64,000 bases of DNA from Halobellus captivus (GTDB lineage Archaea > Halobacteriota > Halobacteria > Halobacteriales > Haloferacaceae): NCBI RefSeq assembly GCF_007655485.1, contig NZ_VJXQ01000001.1, forward strand, positions 10,576-74,575, read 5' to 3'. The notes beneath the pieces were generated by a model that worked only from the letters and a program-made list of their open reading frames with translations, searched no databases and was not told where the DNA came from. Positions 25,665 to 35,674 of this stretch are shown in pieces (positions within the stretch are counted from its first letter, which is position 1; the number at the start of each line of letters is the position of its first letter). Made by a program: the position numbers and the translations under genes.

Positions 25665-28600
25665 ATGACGAACAACACAACAAGACGCGTGTTGGCCGTA
25701 GCCGCGGCCATTTTTATGATCACCTCGCCGATGGCGGGACTCGCCGGTGCATCAGTCGTCACTGATGCGCCCGGCGGAACGCATCCGACGGCCCAGGTGG
25801 ACGACAGTCCGACTGCGGCCGAGACGGTGATCACGCGCGTCAACGCGGGCGGCGGCACGGTGACAGCGCCGGACGGTCCCGACTGGTCGGGCGATTACGG
25901 CCAGTACGTGTCCGGAACCTCCTCAACGTACAACACCGGTGACTCGGTCACACTGGACTCGTCCGTCCCCTCAGGGACGCCGAGCAGCGTGTTCCAGTCG
26001 GAACTGTACGGCGGTCAGCAGTGGGAGTTCTCTGACGGCATCCAGAGCGGACAGACGTACGAGGTCCGCCTCTATTTCGCGGAGATCTTCCATACTGAAG
26101 ACGGTCTCCGCACCTTCGACGTCGCCGTTGAGGGCAGTCAGGTCCTCGACGACTACGATATTCACGCCGAGGTCGGCCACGACGTCGGCGTGATGGAGTC
26201 GTTCACGGTGACGCCCGATGACGGCCAGATCGACGTCGATCTGTCGACCGTGGAGGACAACGCGAAGATCTCCGCGATCGAGATCGTCGACTCCGAACCC
26301 GAGCCCGACACGCTCGGCGGACCCTCCGACGTCGACTTCGGTAGCGTCGTCGTCGGCGACTCAGAAACCGAGACAGTCACGCTGACGAACCTCGGCGGCG
26401 ACGGCGACGCCGACATCACGATCACCGACGTCTCGGTCTCCGGCGACAGCGCGTTCTCCGCGGGATCGGCCTCACAGACGACGCTCGCCCCCGGGGAGTC
26501 CGCCGACGTTCCGGTGACGTTTACTCCCGATGACGCGCAGGCGAACTCCGGTACGCTGGAAGTCGATCACTCCGGCAGCAATTCGCCGCTGTCGGTGGCG
26601 CTGTCCGGCGAGGGAACGAGCACGGCCGAAGTCGGATTCGGCAAGAGCGACCTCCAGGGGTTCAACCAGGGGCAGCTCACGGCGCTCGAATTCGGTCCCG
26701 ACGGTCGGCTGTACGTCGCCCAGCAGAGCGGGATCGTGTACGCGCTGAATATCACTCGCGACGGCGAGAACTCCTACAGCGTCGAATCCCAGGAGTCGAT
26801 CGACGTCATTCAGGACATTCCCAACCACGACGACTTCGGGACTTACACCCCCGGTGAGACCAACCGCCAGATCACGGGTCTGACAGTCGGTGGCACCGCG
26901 TCGGAACCGGTCGTGTACGTCTCCTCAAGTGATCCGGAGATCGACGTCGGAGAGGACGACGACGACACCGATACCAACTCGGGCTCGATTTCGCGCCTCA
27001 CGTTCGACTGGGGGAGCGGAGACGCCCTGAACGGTGTCGACCACGACGTGATGGTGCTCGGGCTTCCGCGCTCCGAGGAGAACCACGCGACGAACGGACT
27101 CGATCTGAGCGACGACGGCGAGACGCTGTACGTCGCCCAGGGCGGCCACACGAACCAGGGTGCGCCCAGCAACAACTTCGGTCACACCTCGGAGTACGCG
27201 CTCTCCGCGGCGGTGCTCGAAATCGACTTGGCGCAGATCGAACAGAACTACCAGTCGAAAGCCCTCCAGAGCTACGACGGAAGCTATCCGAACCTCGACT
27301 TCTGGTACGCGATTCCGACGATCCAGAACGACGACGCCACGGACGGTGACGACCTTCCGTTCGGTGGCAACGACGGCATCAACCAGGCCAAGTGGGTCGA
27401 GGACGGACCGGTGCAGGTCTACTCGCCGGGGTACCGGAACCCCTACGACCTCGTACTCTCGGCTGACGACCAACTCTACGTCATCGATAACGGCCCGAAC
27501 GGCGGCTGGGGCGATCAACCCGTCGACGAGGGGCCGAGCGGGATCTGTACGAACGAGCCGAACGACACCGGTGGCGGCTCCGGTGACCAGCTACACCTCG
27601 CGACCCAGGGATCGTACGGCGGTCACCCCGCGCCGATCCGAGCGAACCCCACGGGCGCTGACATCTACGACGCCGACGGGAACGTCGCCTTCGACATCAA
27701 CGACTCGAACAGCCCCGTTCCGGCGTCTCTCGTGAATCCGATCGAGTGCGACTACCAGAGCCCCGCCGAGGACAACTCGATCGGCGACGAGTTCGGTTGG
27801 ACCGGCGGTATGGACGAGTACACCGCCTCGAACTTCGGCGGCTCGATGGAGGGTGACCTGCTCGTCGTCGTCGGCTCCAGTTCGGTCGAGCGCGTCCAAC
27901 TCGACGCCAGCGGGACGGCCGTCACCGATCAGGAGAGCAACTTCTTCAGCGACATCAGTGCGCTGGGCATCGCCGCACAGGGCGATGAGGGTCCCTTCCC
28001 GGGGACCGTCTGGACCGCCCGCGGCGACCTCACGGTGTTCGAGCCGAACGACTACGACGGTAGCGACACCGGCGGCGAACAGTGCACGGGTGCGGACGAC
28101 GCGTCGCTCGACGAGGACGGCGACGGCTACGACAACGCCGACGAGATCGACGCGGGATCGGATCCGTGTTCGGCGGCCTCGACGCCCGCCGACTTCGATG
28201 ACGACGGCACGTCGAACCTGAACGATCCGGACGACGACAACGACGGACAGCCCGACACCAGCGATCCGTTCGCCGTGGACCCCGACGACGGAACCACGAC
28301 GATGCTGCCGATCCAGATGGATCTCTCCGAGACGCAACTCTTCGGTGAGAACGGCCAGGGCTGGACCGGCCTGATGACGAACGGCCAGACCGACTATCAG
28401 GGCCTCTACGACCCCGACGAGATGACCGTCGGCGGCGCGGCGCAGGTCCTCACCGTCGAGAACGTCCCGACCGGTGACGCGACGCAGGACGACCAGCAGT
28501 TCGCGTTCCAGCGCGGGTTCGACGCGCCCGACGAACCGTTCACGGTCTCGACGACGGTGAACGGACTGCCCGAGAACCCCTCGGACTTCCAGGGAGTCGG

Positions 28601-31600
28601 GATCTACATCGGAAACGGCGATCAGGACAACTACCTGAAGCTCATCACGGCTGCCAACGGCGGTTCCGGTGGCATCCAGTTCGGCGGCGAAACCGACGGC
28701 GGCTTCCAGACCGTCGAACAGCCCGACGATTCAGCCGTTGCGGGCCCCGGAAGTGACACCGACCTCGAAATGACGGTGTACCCGAGCAACAACACCGTCG
28801 AGGCGTACTACACGCCCGAGAACGGTGAGGAGACGTTCGTCGGCTCGACGACGATCCCCGAATCGTGGCTCGACAGTTCGGACGGATCCGGCACCGCGGT
28901 GGGCGTCATCTCGACGTCCTACAACGCCGGTTCGACGTTCGACGCCACGTGGACGAACCTCGACGTCGAGTACGTGAACCCGCCCGCGAACCAGCCCCCG
29001 GTGGCTGACGCGGGCGCGGACGCCACCGTCGACGCGGGACAACAGGTCACGCTCGACGCCTCGGGATCGACCGACCCCGACGGCGACGACGGGGCGCTCG
29101 GCTACACGTGGACGCAGACCGCCGGAACCCCCGACGGACTGCTGGACATGAGCGACGGCGAGCAGGTGCCGTTCACCGCGCCCGACGTCGACTCGGAAAC
29201 GACGTTCACCTTCGAGGTGAGCGTCTCGGACGGTCAGGACAGCGACACCGACGCGGTGAACGTGACGGTGCAGCCGACCGACGATGGACCGACCGACGGC
29301 GAGGTCGTCCACCGGCTGAACACCGGCGGAGACGAGGTCGCCGCGACCGATGACGGCCCCGTCTGGGCGGCCACCGACGACACGAGCGAGTATCTCGCTG
29401 CGGGCGGCGACGTGGCCGGTCCGCAGCCGTACACGGTCGGCGACGTGGACGACTCCGTGCCGTCGAACACCCCGACAGCGGTGTTCGAGACGGAGATGTA
29501 CGATCCCGTCGAGTCACCGGAGATGCTGTGGACCCTCCCGGCGCAGTCGGGGGAAACCTACGAGGTCCGGCTGTACTTCCACGACGGCTACACCGGCACC
29601 AGCGAACCCGGCGACCGCGTGTTCGACGTCGCGATCGAGGACGAGCAGGTTCTCACCGACTTCGACATCATCGCCGAGTACGGCGACAACACCGCGGCGA
29701 TGGAGTCCTTCGAGGTGACGCCCTCGGACGACACCATCGACATCGAGTTCCTGCACGGCCAAGCGGAGAACCCGCAGATCAACGCGATCGAAATCGTCGC
29801 CGTCGGCGACGGCACCGGCGGGGAGATGACCGTCGCCGAAGCGGTGGCGGTGGGCGGCGAGAACGACTCGCAGATCGAAGACGCGGAGATTCAGCAGGCG
29901 ATCAACTGGTGGTCGACCGACGCCGAGGTTCCGAACACCGGCGGACAGACCATCGGCGATTCCGAGATTCAAAGCCTCATCAACCTCTGGGCGACCGACG
30001 CCTCGGTCGGTGACGGTGGCGACGACGGGGACGGCGGCGACACCATCGCCTCCTCGCTCGTCGAGATCACGCCCGACAGCGGTAACGTCGACGCGTCCAC
30101 CTACGGCGGCGGCACCTACCAGGTCACGAACACCGGCGAAGAGAACATCTCGTCGGTCTCGTTCGACCTGAGCACGGCGACGCTGCCGGATATGGTGTTC
30201 GATCCGCAGGGGACTGCGGGCGACCCGACCGGTGAAGGCCTCAATATCGCGAGCGACGGCGGCACCGGAATCACGACCGCCGAAGGCGGTTCGGAGGCGT
30301 TCTCACAGCCGCACAACGGACAGAACGCCGACGACGGCTACGACGTGATGACCGTCGAATTCGCCGACTTCGAGAACGGCGAGACGGCGACGTTCTGGGC
30401 CGACAACGACCCGACCAGCATCAAGGGTGCGACGGTCGGCTCCCAGGAGGCCGGACCGGTCTCCGGACTCGAACTCGCCCGTTCGACGGTGACTGTCACC
30501 TACGAGGACGGCACCACCCAGACGACGCAGTTGATGGGTGACGGCAGCGACGGCGGTGCGACGGCAGTCGTGACCGACGACGAGGCGACCGCGCCGACCG
30601 TCGACGCCGAGGGCGTCGCTCTCGACGCCGGAATCCTCGACGGCTACCACAGCGGTGCGACCGTCTCCGACGCGGGTCAGACCGTCTCGGTCACCGGCGA
30701 ACCCGGAGAGACGGTCACGCTCGTGCGCGTCGAGGCCGAACTCGCGCTGAGTAACGTCCCCGACGGTGGCTACGACATCGAGGAGTTGGAGGCGAACAAC
30801 GCCCTCGACGTCGAGTACGACACCGTCACGCTCGATTCGAACGGCGAGGCGTCGGTTCCCGTCACGCTGACCGACGCGCCCGACGATGACGACGAAGCGG
30901 GCTTCAACTACTTCGTGGCCGCGCAGGGCGACCCCTCCGGGGATATGGGACTCGCCTCGAACGTGATCGTCCTGCACTACGACGAGAGCGCCGGTGACGG
31001 CGACCCCGATCAGCCGGGTGACGTCGCCTTCGCCGTGAACGCGGGCGGCGACGAGTACACGGCTTCGGACGGTACCGTCTACCAAGCTGACACCAACTTC
31101 GACGGCGGGAGCACCTACAGCACGACGGAAGCGATCGACGGGACGCAGGACGACGAACTCTACCAGACGGAGCGGTACGGCGGCGCGCCCGGTTCGGCCC
31201 CGCTGAGCTACGACGTCCCCGTCGATAACGGCGAGTACGAGGTCACGCTCCACTTCGCCGAGATCTTCCAGGGCGTCGCCGACAGTGACTCACCCGACTC
31301 CACCGGTCCGGAGGACGGCACGAACGAGAACGATCGCCTCTTCAACGTCAGCATCGAGGGCGAGCAGGTCCTCACGGACTACGACATCTTCGCCGAGGTC
31401 GGTCCGCTGACGGCCACCCAGGAGTCGTTCACGACCGAAGTGACCGACGGCGAGTTGAACCTCGACTTCGCGGCGACCTACGACAACGCGAAGGTCAGCG
31501 CGATCGAGGTCACGGCGGTCGACAGCGGTGACGACAACGCCGCGCCGACGATCGACGCCATCGCCGACCAAACAGTCACCGAGGGCGAATCCGTGACCGT

Positions 31601-32336
31601 CCCGATCAGCGCCGACGATCCTGACGGCGACTCCCTCCTGCTCGCGGTGAACGGATCCGACTTCGTCAACCTCTCGAACGGAGAGCTGACGATCGCTCCG
31701 GAGTCCGGTGACGCTGGAACCTACACGGTCGACGTCACTGCCGACGACGGCACCGGCGGTACCGCGACCGAGTCGTTCCAAGTGACGGTCGAGGAGGCGG
31801 ACGACCCGCCGAGTGCTCAGACTCTCCACCGCGTGAACGCCGGTGAGGGAACGACCGTCTCCGCGACCGACGACGGTCCCGATTGGACCGGCGTGGCGGA
31901 CACCAGTTCGCCGTACCTCGCGTCTGTCGCGACTACCAGCGCCGACAACTACTGCGGCGGCGACGAGGTCACCCCCGGCGGTGACGTCCCCTCGTCCACG
32001 CCCGACGGCATCTGGGACTGCGAGCGATACGGGAACTCCACGTGGGAGTTCTCGGTCGACGCCGGAGCCGACGTCGACGTTCGGCTCTACTTCGCCAACT
32101 CGTTCCCCGGAGCGAGCGATCCCGGCGACCGGCAGTTCAACGTCTCCATCGAGGACGAGCAGGTTCTGATGCAGTACGACCCGGTAGCCGAGGCTGGTCA
32201 CGCGACGGGGACGATGGAAGAGTTCACCGCGACTGACGACGGCGACGGGACGCTCACCATCGAATTCGAGAACGGCGCAGCCGAGAACGCGGAGATCAGA
32301 GCCATCGAAATCATCGAATCGGGAGGGAGCTCCTAG
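25665..32336 (+). CDS. Giant secreted multidomain protein: four malectin-like domains, sugar-dehydrogenase-like propeller, dockerin-like repeat
   Basis: The 2,223-residue protein starts at ATG 25665 with a Sec-type signal peptide (VLAVAAAIFMITSPMAGLAG). Approximate order: malectin-like 56-209; HYDIN/Ig-like 216-318; glucose/sorbosone dehydrogenase-like beta-propeller 319-800 (LTALEFGPDGRLYVAQQSG, YSPGYRNPYDLVLS); Asp-rich thrombospondin-3-type calcium repeats 809-876; LamG-like 879-1106; PKD/REJ 1107-1204; malectin-like 1211-1382; a double dockerin-like helix repeat 1387-1447 (SQIEDAEIQQAINWW, QTIGDSEIQSLINLW); an unassigned beta-rich region 1462-1779; malectin-like 1784-1951; cadherin-like 1958-2046; malectin-like 2051-2219. 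There is no membrane anchor. The malectin domains share YEVRLYFAE and FDVxxExxQVLxDYDI patterns. The protein likely binds, and possibly oxidizes, carbohydrate at the cell surface. Confidence 0.88.
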   Translation: MTNNTTRRVLAVAAAIFMITSPMAGLAGASVVTDAPGGTHPTAQVDDSPTAAETVITRVNAGGGTVTAPDGPDWSGDYGQYVSGTSSTYNTGDSVTLDSSVPSGTPSSVFQSELYGGQQWEFSDGIQSGQTYEVRLYFAEIFHTEDGLRTFDVAVEGSQVLDDYDIHAEVGHDVGVMESFTVTPDDGQIDVDLSTVEDNAKISAIEIVDSEPEPDTLGGPSDVDFGSVVVGDSETETVTLTNLGGDGDADITITDVSVSGDSAFSAGSASQTTLAPGESADVPVTFTPDDAQANSGTLEVDHSGSNSPLSVALSGEGTSTAEVGFGKSDLQGFNQGQLTALEFGPDGRLYVAQQSGIVYALNITRDGENSYSVESQESIDVIQDIPNHDDFGTYTPGETNRQITGLTVGGTASEPVVYVSSSDPEIDVGEDDDDTDTNSGSISRLTFDWGSGDALNGVDHDVMVLGLPRSEENHATNGLDLSDDGETLYVAQGGHTNQGAPSNNFGHTSEYALSAAVLEIDLAQIEQNYQSKALQSYDGSYPNLDFWYAIPTIQNDDATDGDDLPFGGNDGINQAKWVEDGPVQVYSPGYRNPYDLVLSADDQLYVIDNGPNGGWGDQPVDEGPSGICTNEPNDTGGGSGDQLHLATQGSYGGHPAPIRANPTGADIYDADGNVAFDINDSNSPVPASLVNPIECDYQSPAEDNSIGDEFGWTGGMDEYTASNFGGSMEGDLLVVVGSSSVERVQLDASGTAVTDQESNFFSDISALGIAAQGDEGPFPGTVWTARGDLTVFEPNDYDGSDTGGEQCTGADDASLDEDGDGYDNADEIDAGSDPCSAASTPADFDDDGTSNLNDPDDDNDGQPDTSDPFAVDPDDGTTTMLPIQMDLSETQLFGENGQGWTGLMTNGQTDYQGLYDPDEMTVGGAAQVLTVENVPTGDATQDDQQFAFQRGFDAPDEPFTVSTTVNGLPENPSDFQGVGIYIGNGDQDNYLKLITAANGGSGGIQFGGETDGGFQTVEQPDDSAVAGPGSDTDLEMTVYPSNNTVEAYYTPENGEETFVGSTTIPESWLDSSDGSGTAVGVISTSYNAGSTFDATWTNLDVEYVNPPANQPPVADAGADATVDAGQQVTLDASGSTDPDGDDGALGYTWTQTAGTPDGLLDMSDGEQVPFTAPDVDSETTFTFEVSVSDGQDSDTDAVNVTVQPTDDGPTDGEVVHRLNTGGDEVAATDDGPVWAATDDTSEYLAAGGDVAGPQPYTVGDVDDSVPSNTPTAVFETEMYDPVESPEMLWTLPAQSGETYEVRLYFHDGYTGTSEPGDRVFDVAIEDEQVLTDFDIIAEYGDNTAAMESFEVTPSDDTIDIEFLHGQAENPQINAIEIVAVGDGTGGEMTVAEAVAVGGENDSQIEDAEIQQAINWWSTDAEVPNTGGQTIGDSEIQSLINLWATDASVGDGGDDGDGGDTIASSLVEITPDSGNVDASTYGGGTYQVTNTGEENISSVSFDLSTATLPDMVFDPQGTAGDPTGEGLNIASDGGTGITTAEGGSEAFSQPHNGQNADDGYDVMTVEFADFENGETATFWADNDPTSIKGATVGSQEAGPVSGLELARSTVTVTYEDGTTQTTQLMGDGSDGGATAVVTDDEATAPTVDAEGVALDAGILDGYHSGATVSDAGQTVSVTGEPGETVTLVRVEAELALSNVPDGGYDIEELEANNALDVEYDTVTLDSNGEASVPVTLTDAPDDDDEAGFNYFVAAQGDPSGDMGLASNVIVLHYDESAGDGDPDQPGDVAFAVNAGGDEYTASDGTVYQADTNFDGGSTYSTTEAIDGTQDDELYQTERYGGAPGSAPLSYDVPVDNGEYEVTLHFAEIFQGVADSDSPDSTGPEDGTNENDRLFNVSIEGEQVLTDYDIFAEVGPLTATQESFTTEVTDGELNLDFAATYDNAKVSAIEVTAVDSGDDNAAPTIDAIADQTVTEGESVTVPISADDPDGDSLLLAVNGSDFVNLSNGELTIAPESGDAGTYTVDVTADDGTGGTATESFQVTVEEADDPPSAQTLHRVNAGEGTTVSATDDGPDWTGVADTSSPYLASVATTSADNYCGGDEVTPGGDVPSSTPDGIWDCERYGNSTWEFSVDAGADVDVRLYFANSFPGASDPGDRQFNVSIEDEQVLMQYDPVAEAGHATGTMEEFTATDDGDGTLTIEFENGAAENAEIRAIEIIESGGSS

Positions 32337-32656
32337 CGAGGCCCGCCGATGACTGAGAGCTCCGCACCCGCCGTCGCTGCGTGCCCGCACCCGACCTCGG
32401 TGGTCGGCCCCGCGAGCACCGGCGACGCGACACTGGGAACGACAGCCGACCCACGTACGGACGATACGGATGGCCTGCGACGGTCATCGGCACTGCTCGG
32501 GGGTAACCACGAGAACCGACACGTGCCGAGCGCGCGAAAGCGTGCTCAGCGATCGCCGCTCCGGCCGGTCGAACGGCCCGAGAGACGCCGTGGACAGCGA
32601 ACCGAGCGACGACCGACCTCACGACACCAGCGAACTCAAGGAAATTCCAACGACAG
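32337..32656. other. Gene-free interval within the surface-protein cluster
   Basis: Several overlapping frames are open here, but all are Arg/Pro-rich, lack the acidic composition of the real genes and show no motif. I take it as untranslated DNA holding the promoter of the PKD/cohesin/dockerin gene. No clear TATA box or palindrome stands out. Confidence 0.5.
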
Positions 32657-34630
32657 ATGAACGATACAGTACACAGACACCTCAGACAGACAATCGCGGC
32701 GTTCGTCGCGCTATCTCTCGTCCTCTCGGTCTTCGGACCGATCGGCACGGTGGCGGCGCAGCCGAGCGTATCGGTCGAGCAGTCGGCCGATAGCACGACG
32801 GTTTCGCCCGGTGACACGGTCTCCTTCACGACCGGTTTCACCGTCACCGAACTCAACGCCCCGCAGTTGCAGTCGACGATGCCGGACGGCTGGGAGATCG
32901 AATCGCAGTCGGCCGACGGTCCGGTGGCGTTCAGCGACGGCACGTGGACGTGGCTCGCCGGTGACAACGACGGCGTCAACGTGAGCTACACAGTCGAGTA
33001 CACCGTGAGCGTCCCCGAAGACGCCGACCCCGGTGACTACGTCGTCGGCGTTGACGGGTCGGCGCTAAGTCCGAGCGATTCGAGCTCGACGGCCGACAGC
33101 GATTCGACGACGATCACCGTCGCGGAACCGGTCGAGAACGAACCGCCGACGGCGTCGTTCACCGCGAGCCCCGAATCGCCCGACGTGGGTGAGTCGGTGA
33201 GCTTCGACGCCTCCGGGTCCAGCGACGCGGACGGCTCGATTGCCTCCTACCAGTGGGACTTCGGCGACGGGGAGACCGACTCGGGAGCGTCGACCGCGCA
33301 CGCGTACGACTCGGCCGGTGACTATACGGTCGAGCTGACGGTCACCGACGACGAGGGTGCCGCTGACACGACGACGGAGACGGTCTCTGTCAGCGAAGCG
33401 CCGCAACCCGATCCGGCGAGCTTCCAGCTCTCGGGACTGACCGTCGAATCGCCGGTCGAACAGGGTGACGACGCGTCGGTGACGGCGACCGTCGAGAACA
33501 CCGGCGACGAGTCCGGAACGCAGACTGTCGCGCTCGACGTTGACGGGAGCGAAGTCGACGACCAGTCGATCACGCTCGACGGCGACGCGAGCCAGCAGGT
33601 GAGCTTCGACGTCGACACCACGGGCCTCTCCGAGGGCGACCACGACGTGACGGTCTCGACCGACGACGACAGCGTGACCGACACGTTCACCGTGACGGTC
33701 CAACCGCCAGCGAACGAGGATCCCACCGCGTCGTTCGGGTTCTCACCCGCCGATCCGGAAACGGGTGAGACGGTGACCTTCGACGCGTCTGGATCCAGCG
33801 ACGCGGACGGATCGATCGTCTCCTACGAGTGGGACCTCGACGGTGACGGAACGGTCGACGCGGCCGGTTCCTCGCCGACGACCACGAACACCTACGCCGC
33901 CGCGGGCGACTACGACGTTGAACTGACGGTCACCGACGACGACGGCGCGACCGACACGGCGACGGAGACCGTCACGGTCGGCGAACCGGCCGAGCCGGAA
34001 CCAGAGCTGTCGACGGCGGTGTCGCTGTCGCCCGCCGACGAACTCGTCGCGGTGAACGGCTCGACCACGTTCGACGTGGTCGTCGAGAACGTCGACGGCG
34101 GCGTCGGCGCGTACAGTCTGAACGTCGCTGTCGACGATGAAACGACGGCGACGATCACGGACGTCTCAGTCGACGAGAGCACGCTCTCGGACGTCCAAAT
34201 AGCGGCCGATGGGAGTTCGGTGAGCGCCGACGTGGCGCTGCTAGACACCGACGACACCGGTGCGGTCACCATCGCGACTGTGACCGTCGACGGCGAGTCC
34301 GACGGAACGACCGCTCTCGCGCTGGACGTCTCCAGCCTCGGCACGGAGGCCGGACAGGCCTACGACGTCACGGAGACCAACGGCGCGTCGCTCACCGTCT
34401 CCGAACTCGTCGTCGGCGGATCCGAACAACCCGCACAGGACCTCGACGGCGACGGCGTCTACGAGGACGTGAACGGAGACGGCACCGTCGACGAACTCGA
34501 CGTCCAACTCCTGTTCGCCGAGCGCAACAGCGGCGTCGTCCAAGGCTCGCCCGACGCGTTCGACTTCAACGACGACGGCGAGTTCGATATCCTCGACGTC
34601 CAGAGTCTCTACTACGAGGAGGTGGCCTGA
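32657..34630 (+). CDS. Secreted PKD/CARDB protein with C-terminal cohesin and dockerin modules
   Basis: The 657-residue protein has a signal peptide (FVALSLVLSVFGPIGTVAAQ). Order: N-terminal beta domain about 36-150; PKD 160-247 (ASYQWDFGDGETDSGAS); CARDB 255-350; PKD 352-445; cohesin-like 452-590 (TFDVVVENVDGGVGAYSLNV, TGAVTIATVTVDGE); and type I dockerin 594-657 with two calcium-loop repeats (DVNGDGTVDELDVQLLF and DFNDDGEFDILDVQSLYY). Each dockerin loop has the DxNxDGxxxxxD spacing. It lies 320 bp after the giant protein gene and only 6 bp before the anchored cohesin gene. Carrying both a cohesin and a dockerin, it could serve as an adaptor between two partners. Confidence 0.88.
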   Translation: MNDTVHRHLRQTIAAFVALSLVLSVFGPIGTVAAQPSVSVEQSADSTTVSPGDTVSFTTGFTVTELNAPQLQSTMPDGWEIESQSADGPVAFSDGTWTWLAGDNDGVNVSYTVEYTVSVPEDADPGDYVVGVDGSALSPSDSSSTADSDSTTITVAEPVENEPPTASFTASPESPDVGESVSFDASGSSDADGSIASYQWDFGDGETDSGASTAHAYDSAGDYTVELTVTDDEGAADTTTETVSVSEAPQPDPASFQLSGLTVESPVEQGDDASVTATVENTGDESGTQTVALDVDGSEVDDQSITLDGDASQQVSFDVDTTGLSEGDHDVTVSTDDDSVTDTFTVTVQPPANEDPTASFGFSPADPETGETVTFDASGSSDADGSIVSYEWDLDGDGTVDAAGSSPTTTNTYAAAGDYDVELTVTDDDGATDTATETVTVGEPAEPEPELSTAVSLSPADELVAVNGSTTFDVVVENVDGGVGAYSLNVAVDDETTATITDVSVDESTLSDVQIAADGSSVSADVALLDTDDTGAVTIATVTVDGESDGTTALALDVSSLGTEAGQAYDVTETNGASLTVSELVVGGSEQPAQDLDGDGVYEDVNGDGTVDELDVQLLFAERNSGVVQGSPDAFDFNDDGEFDILDVQSLYYEEVA

Positions 34631-34636
34631 TCGACG

Positions 34637-35491
34637 ATGGCCGCGACCACGACCCGACGTCGCAGTCACTTCGCGGCGTGCGCACTCGCGCTCGTCGTGC
34701 TGCTCGCCGCCGCGGTCAGCGTCGCGGCCGCAGCCGACACCACGGATATCGCGGTAGCGCCAGCCGCCGACGGCATCCAGTCGGGCGAAACCACGACGGT
34801 CGACGTGATCGTCGAGAACGCCGACGGGGGCGTCGGCGCGCTCAACGCGAGCATCACGCTCTCGAACCCGGACGCGGCTACCATCGAGGAGGTGACCATC
34901 CACGGTGATCCGAGCCTCGAAAACGTGAGCGAGCGACCTGACGGCGTCGACGTGAGCGCCGCGCTCGCCGACACTGCCGACACCGGCGAGGTCACGATCG
35001 TGACGGTCGTCCTTCGCGGCGGCTCGCCCGGAGAAACGGCAATCGACGTGAACACGCGTGTCTTGGGTGACGAGGACGGATCCGCCTACACCGTGGCGGA
35101 CACCGAACGTCCCACGCTCAGCGTTATCGCGGCCGACGGATCGGGTTCGGGTGTCGATGGCGAATCGGTATCCGGTTCGGGCGATTCAGCAGGATCCGGT
35201 TCGAATGACTCGTCTGCGCCGGAGTCAGGCGGACCCTCGGATGCCATCGGCGCTGACGGTGAGACGACCGCCGACGGAAACGGCGGCGCATCGAGCGGCG
35301 AGGGTGCTGAACCGAGCGGCGACAGTGACGGCAGTGCCGGTGACAGCGATGGATCGAACGGCGGAGCGTCCGCCGGATCCGACGGCGGGGACGACGATTC
35401 CTCACCGGAGCGGCCGTTCACTCTGTACGGACCGGCCGGTGCCCTCGGTGTGCTCGTCATCGGTGCTCTCGTGCTCTCCCGATTGCGGTAG
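34637..35491 (+). CDS. Membrane-anchored cohesin-domain protein
   Basis: The 284-residue protein has a signal peptide (ACALALVVLLAAAVSVAAA). A single cohesin-like domain follows at about 35-165 (TTTVDVIVENADGGVGALNA, TGEVTIVTVVLRGGSPGETA), then a long low-complexity Gly/Ser/Asp stalk (about 170-255), and a C-terminal hydrophobic anchor (GPAGALGVLVIGALVLSRLR). The cohesin aligns with that of the preceding protein over VENxDGGVGA, DTGxVTIxTV and LGxExGxAYxV, so they are paralogs. The arrangement looks like a cell-wall cohesin anchor. A 6-bp gap to the PKD/cohesin/dockerin gene indicates one operon. Confidence 0.85.
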   Translation: MAATTTRRRSHFAACALALVVLLAAAVSVAAAADTTDIAVAPAADGIQSGETTTVDVIVENADGGVGALNASITLSNPDAATIEEVTIHGDPSLENVSERPDGVDVSAALADTADTGEVTIVTVVLRGGSPGETAIDVNTRVLGDEDGSAYTVADTERPTLSVIAADGSGSGVDGESVSGSGDSAGSGSNDSSAPESGGPSDAIGADGETTADGNGGASSGEGAEPSGDSDGSAGDSDGSNGGASAGSDGGDDDSSPERPFTLYGPAGALGVLVIGALVLSRLR

Positions 35492-35674
35492 CGCCTTTCC
35501 TCTCTTCTCTCCGTCTTTCGGCTCTGCCCTTTTCTTCGCGCGTTTTCCGATAGCAGTGATCCTGTTGAACTCTTCGTCCGTGGACAATTTTCAACACCTC
35601 CAATCGCTCAGTACAGGGAATGGACAATTCAGTTGATCAAAAAGATATTTGTAATCGTCCCATCCAGTTCTGCT

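Noticed and set aside
32349-32660. Open frame in the gap before the PKD/cohesin/dockerin gene
   Set aside because: Arg/Pro-rich, non-acidic composition with no motif; three frames are open at once, as in non-coding GC-rich DNA.
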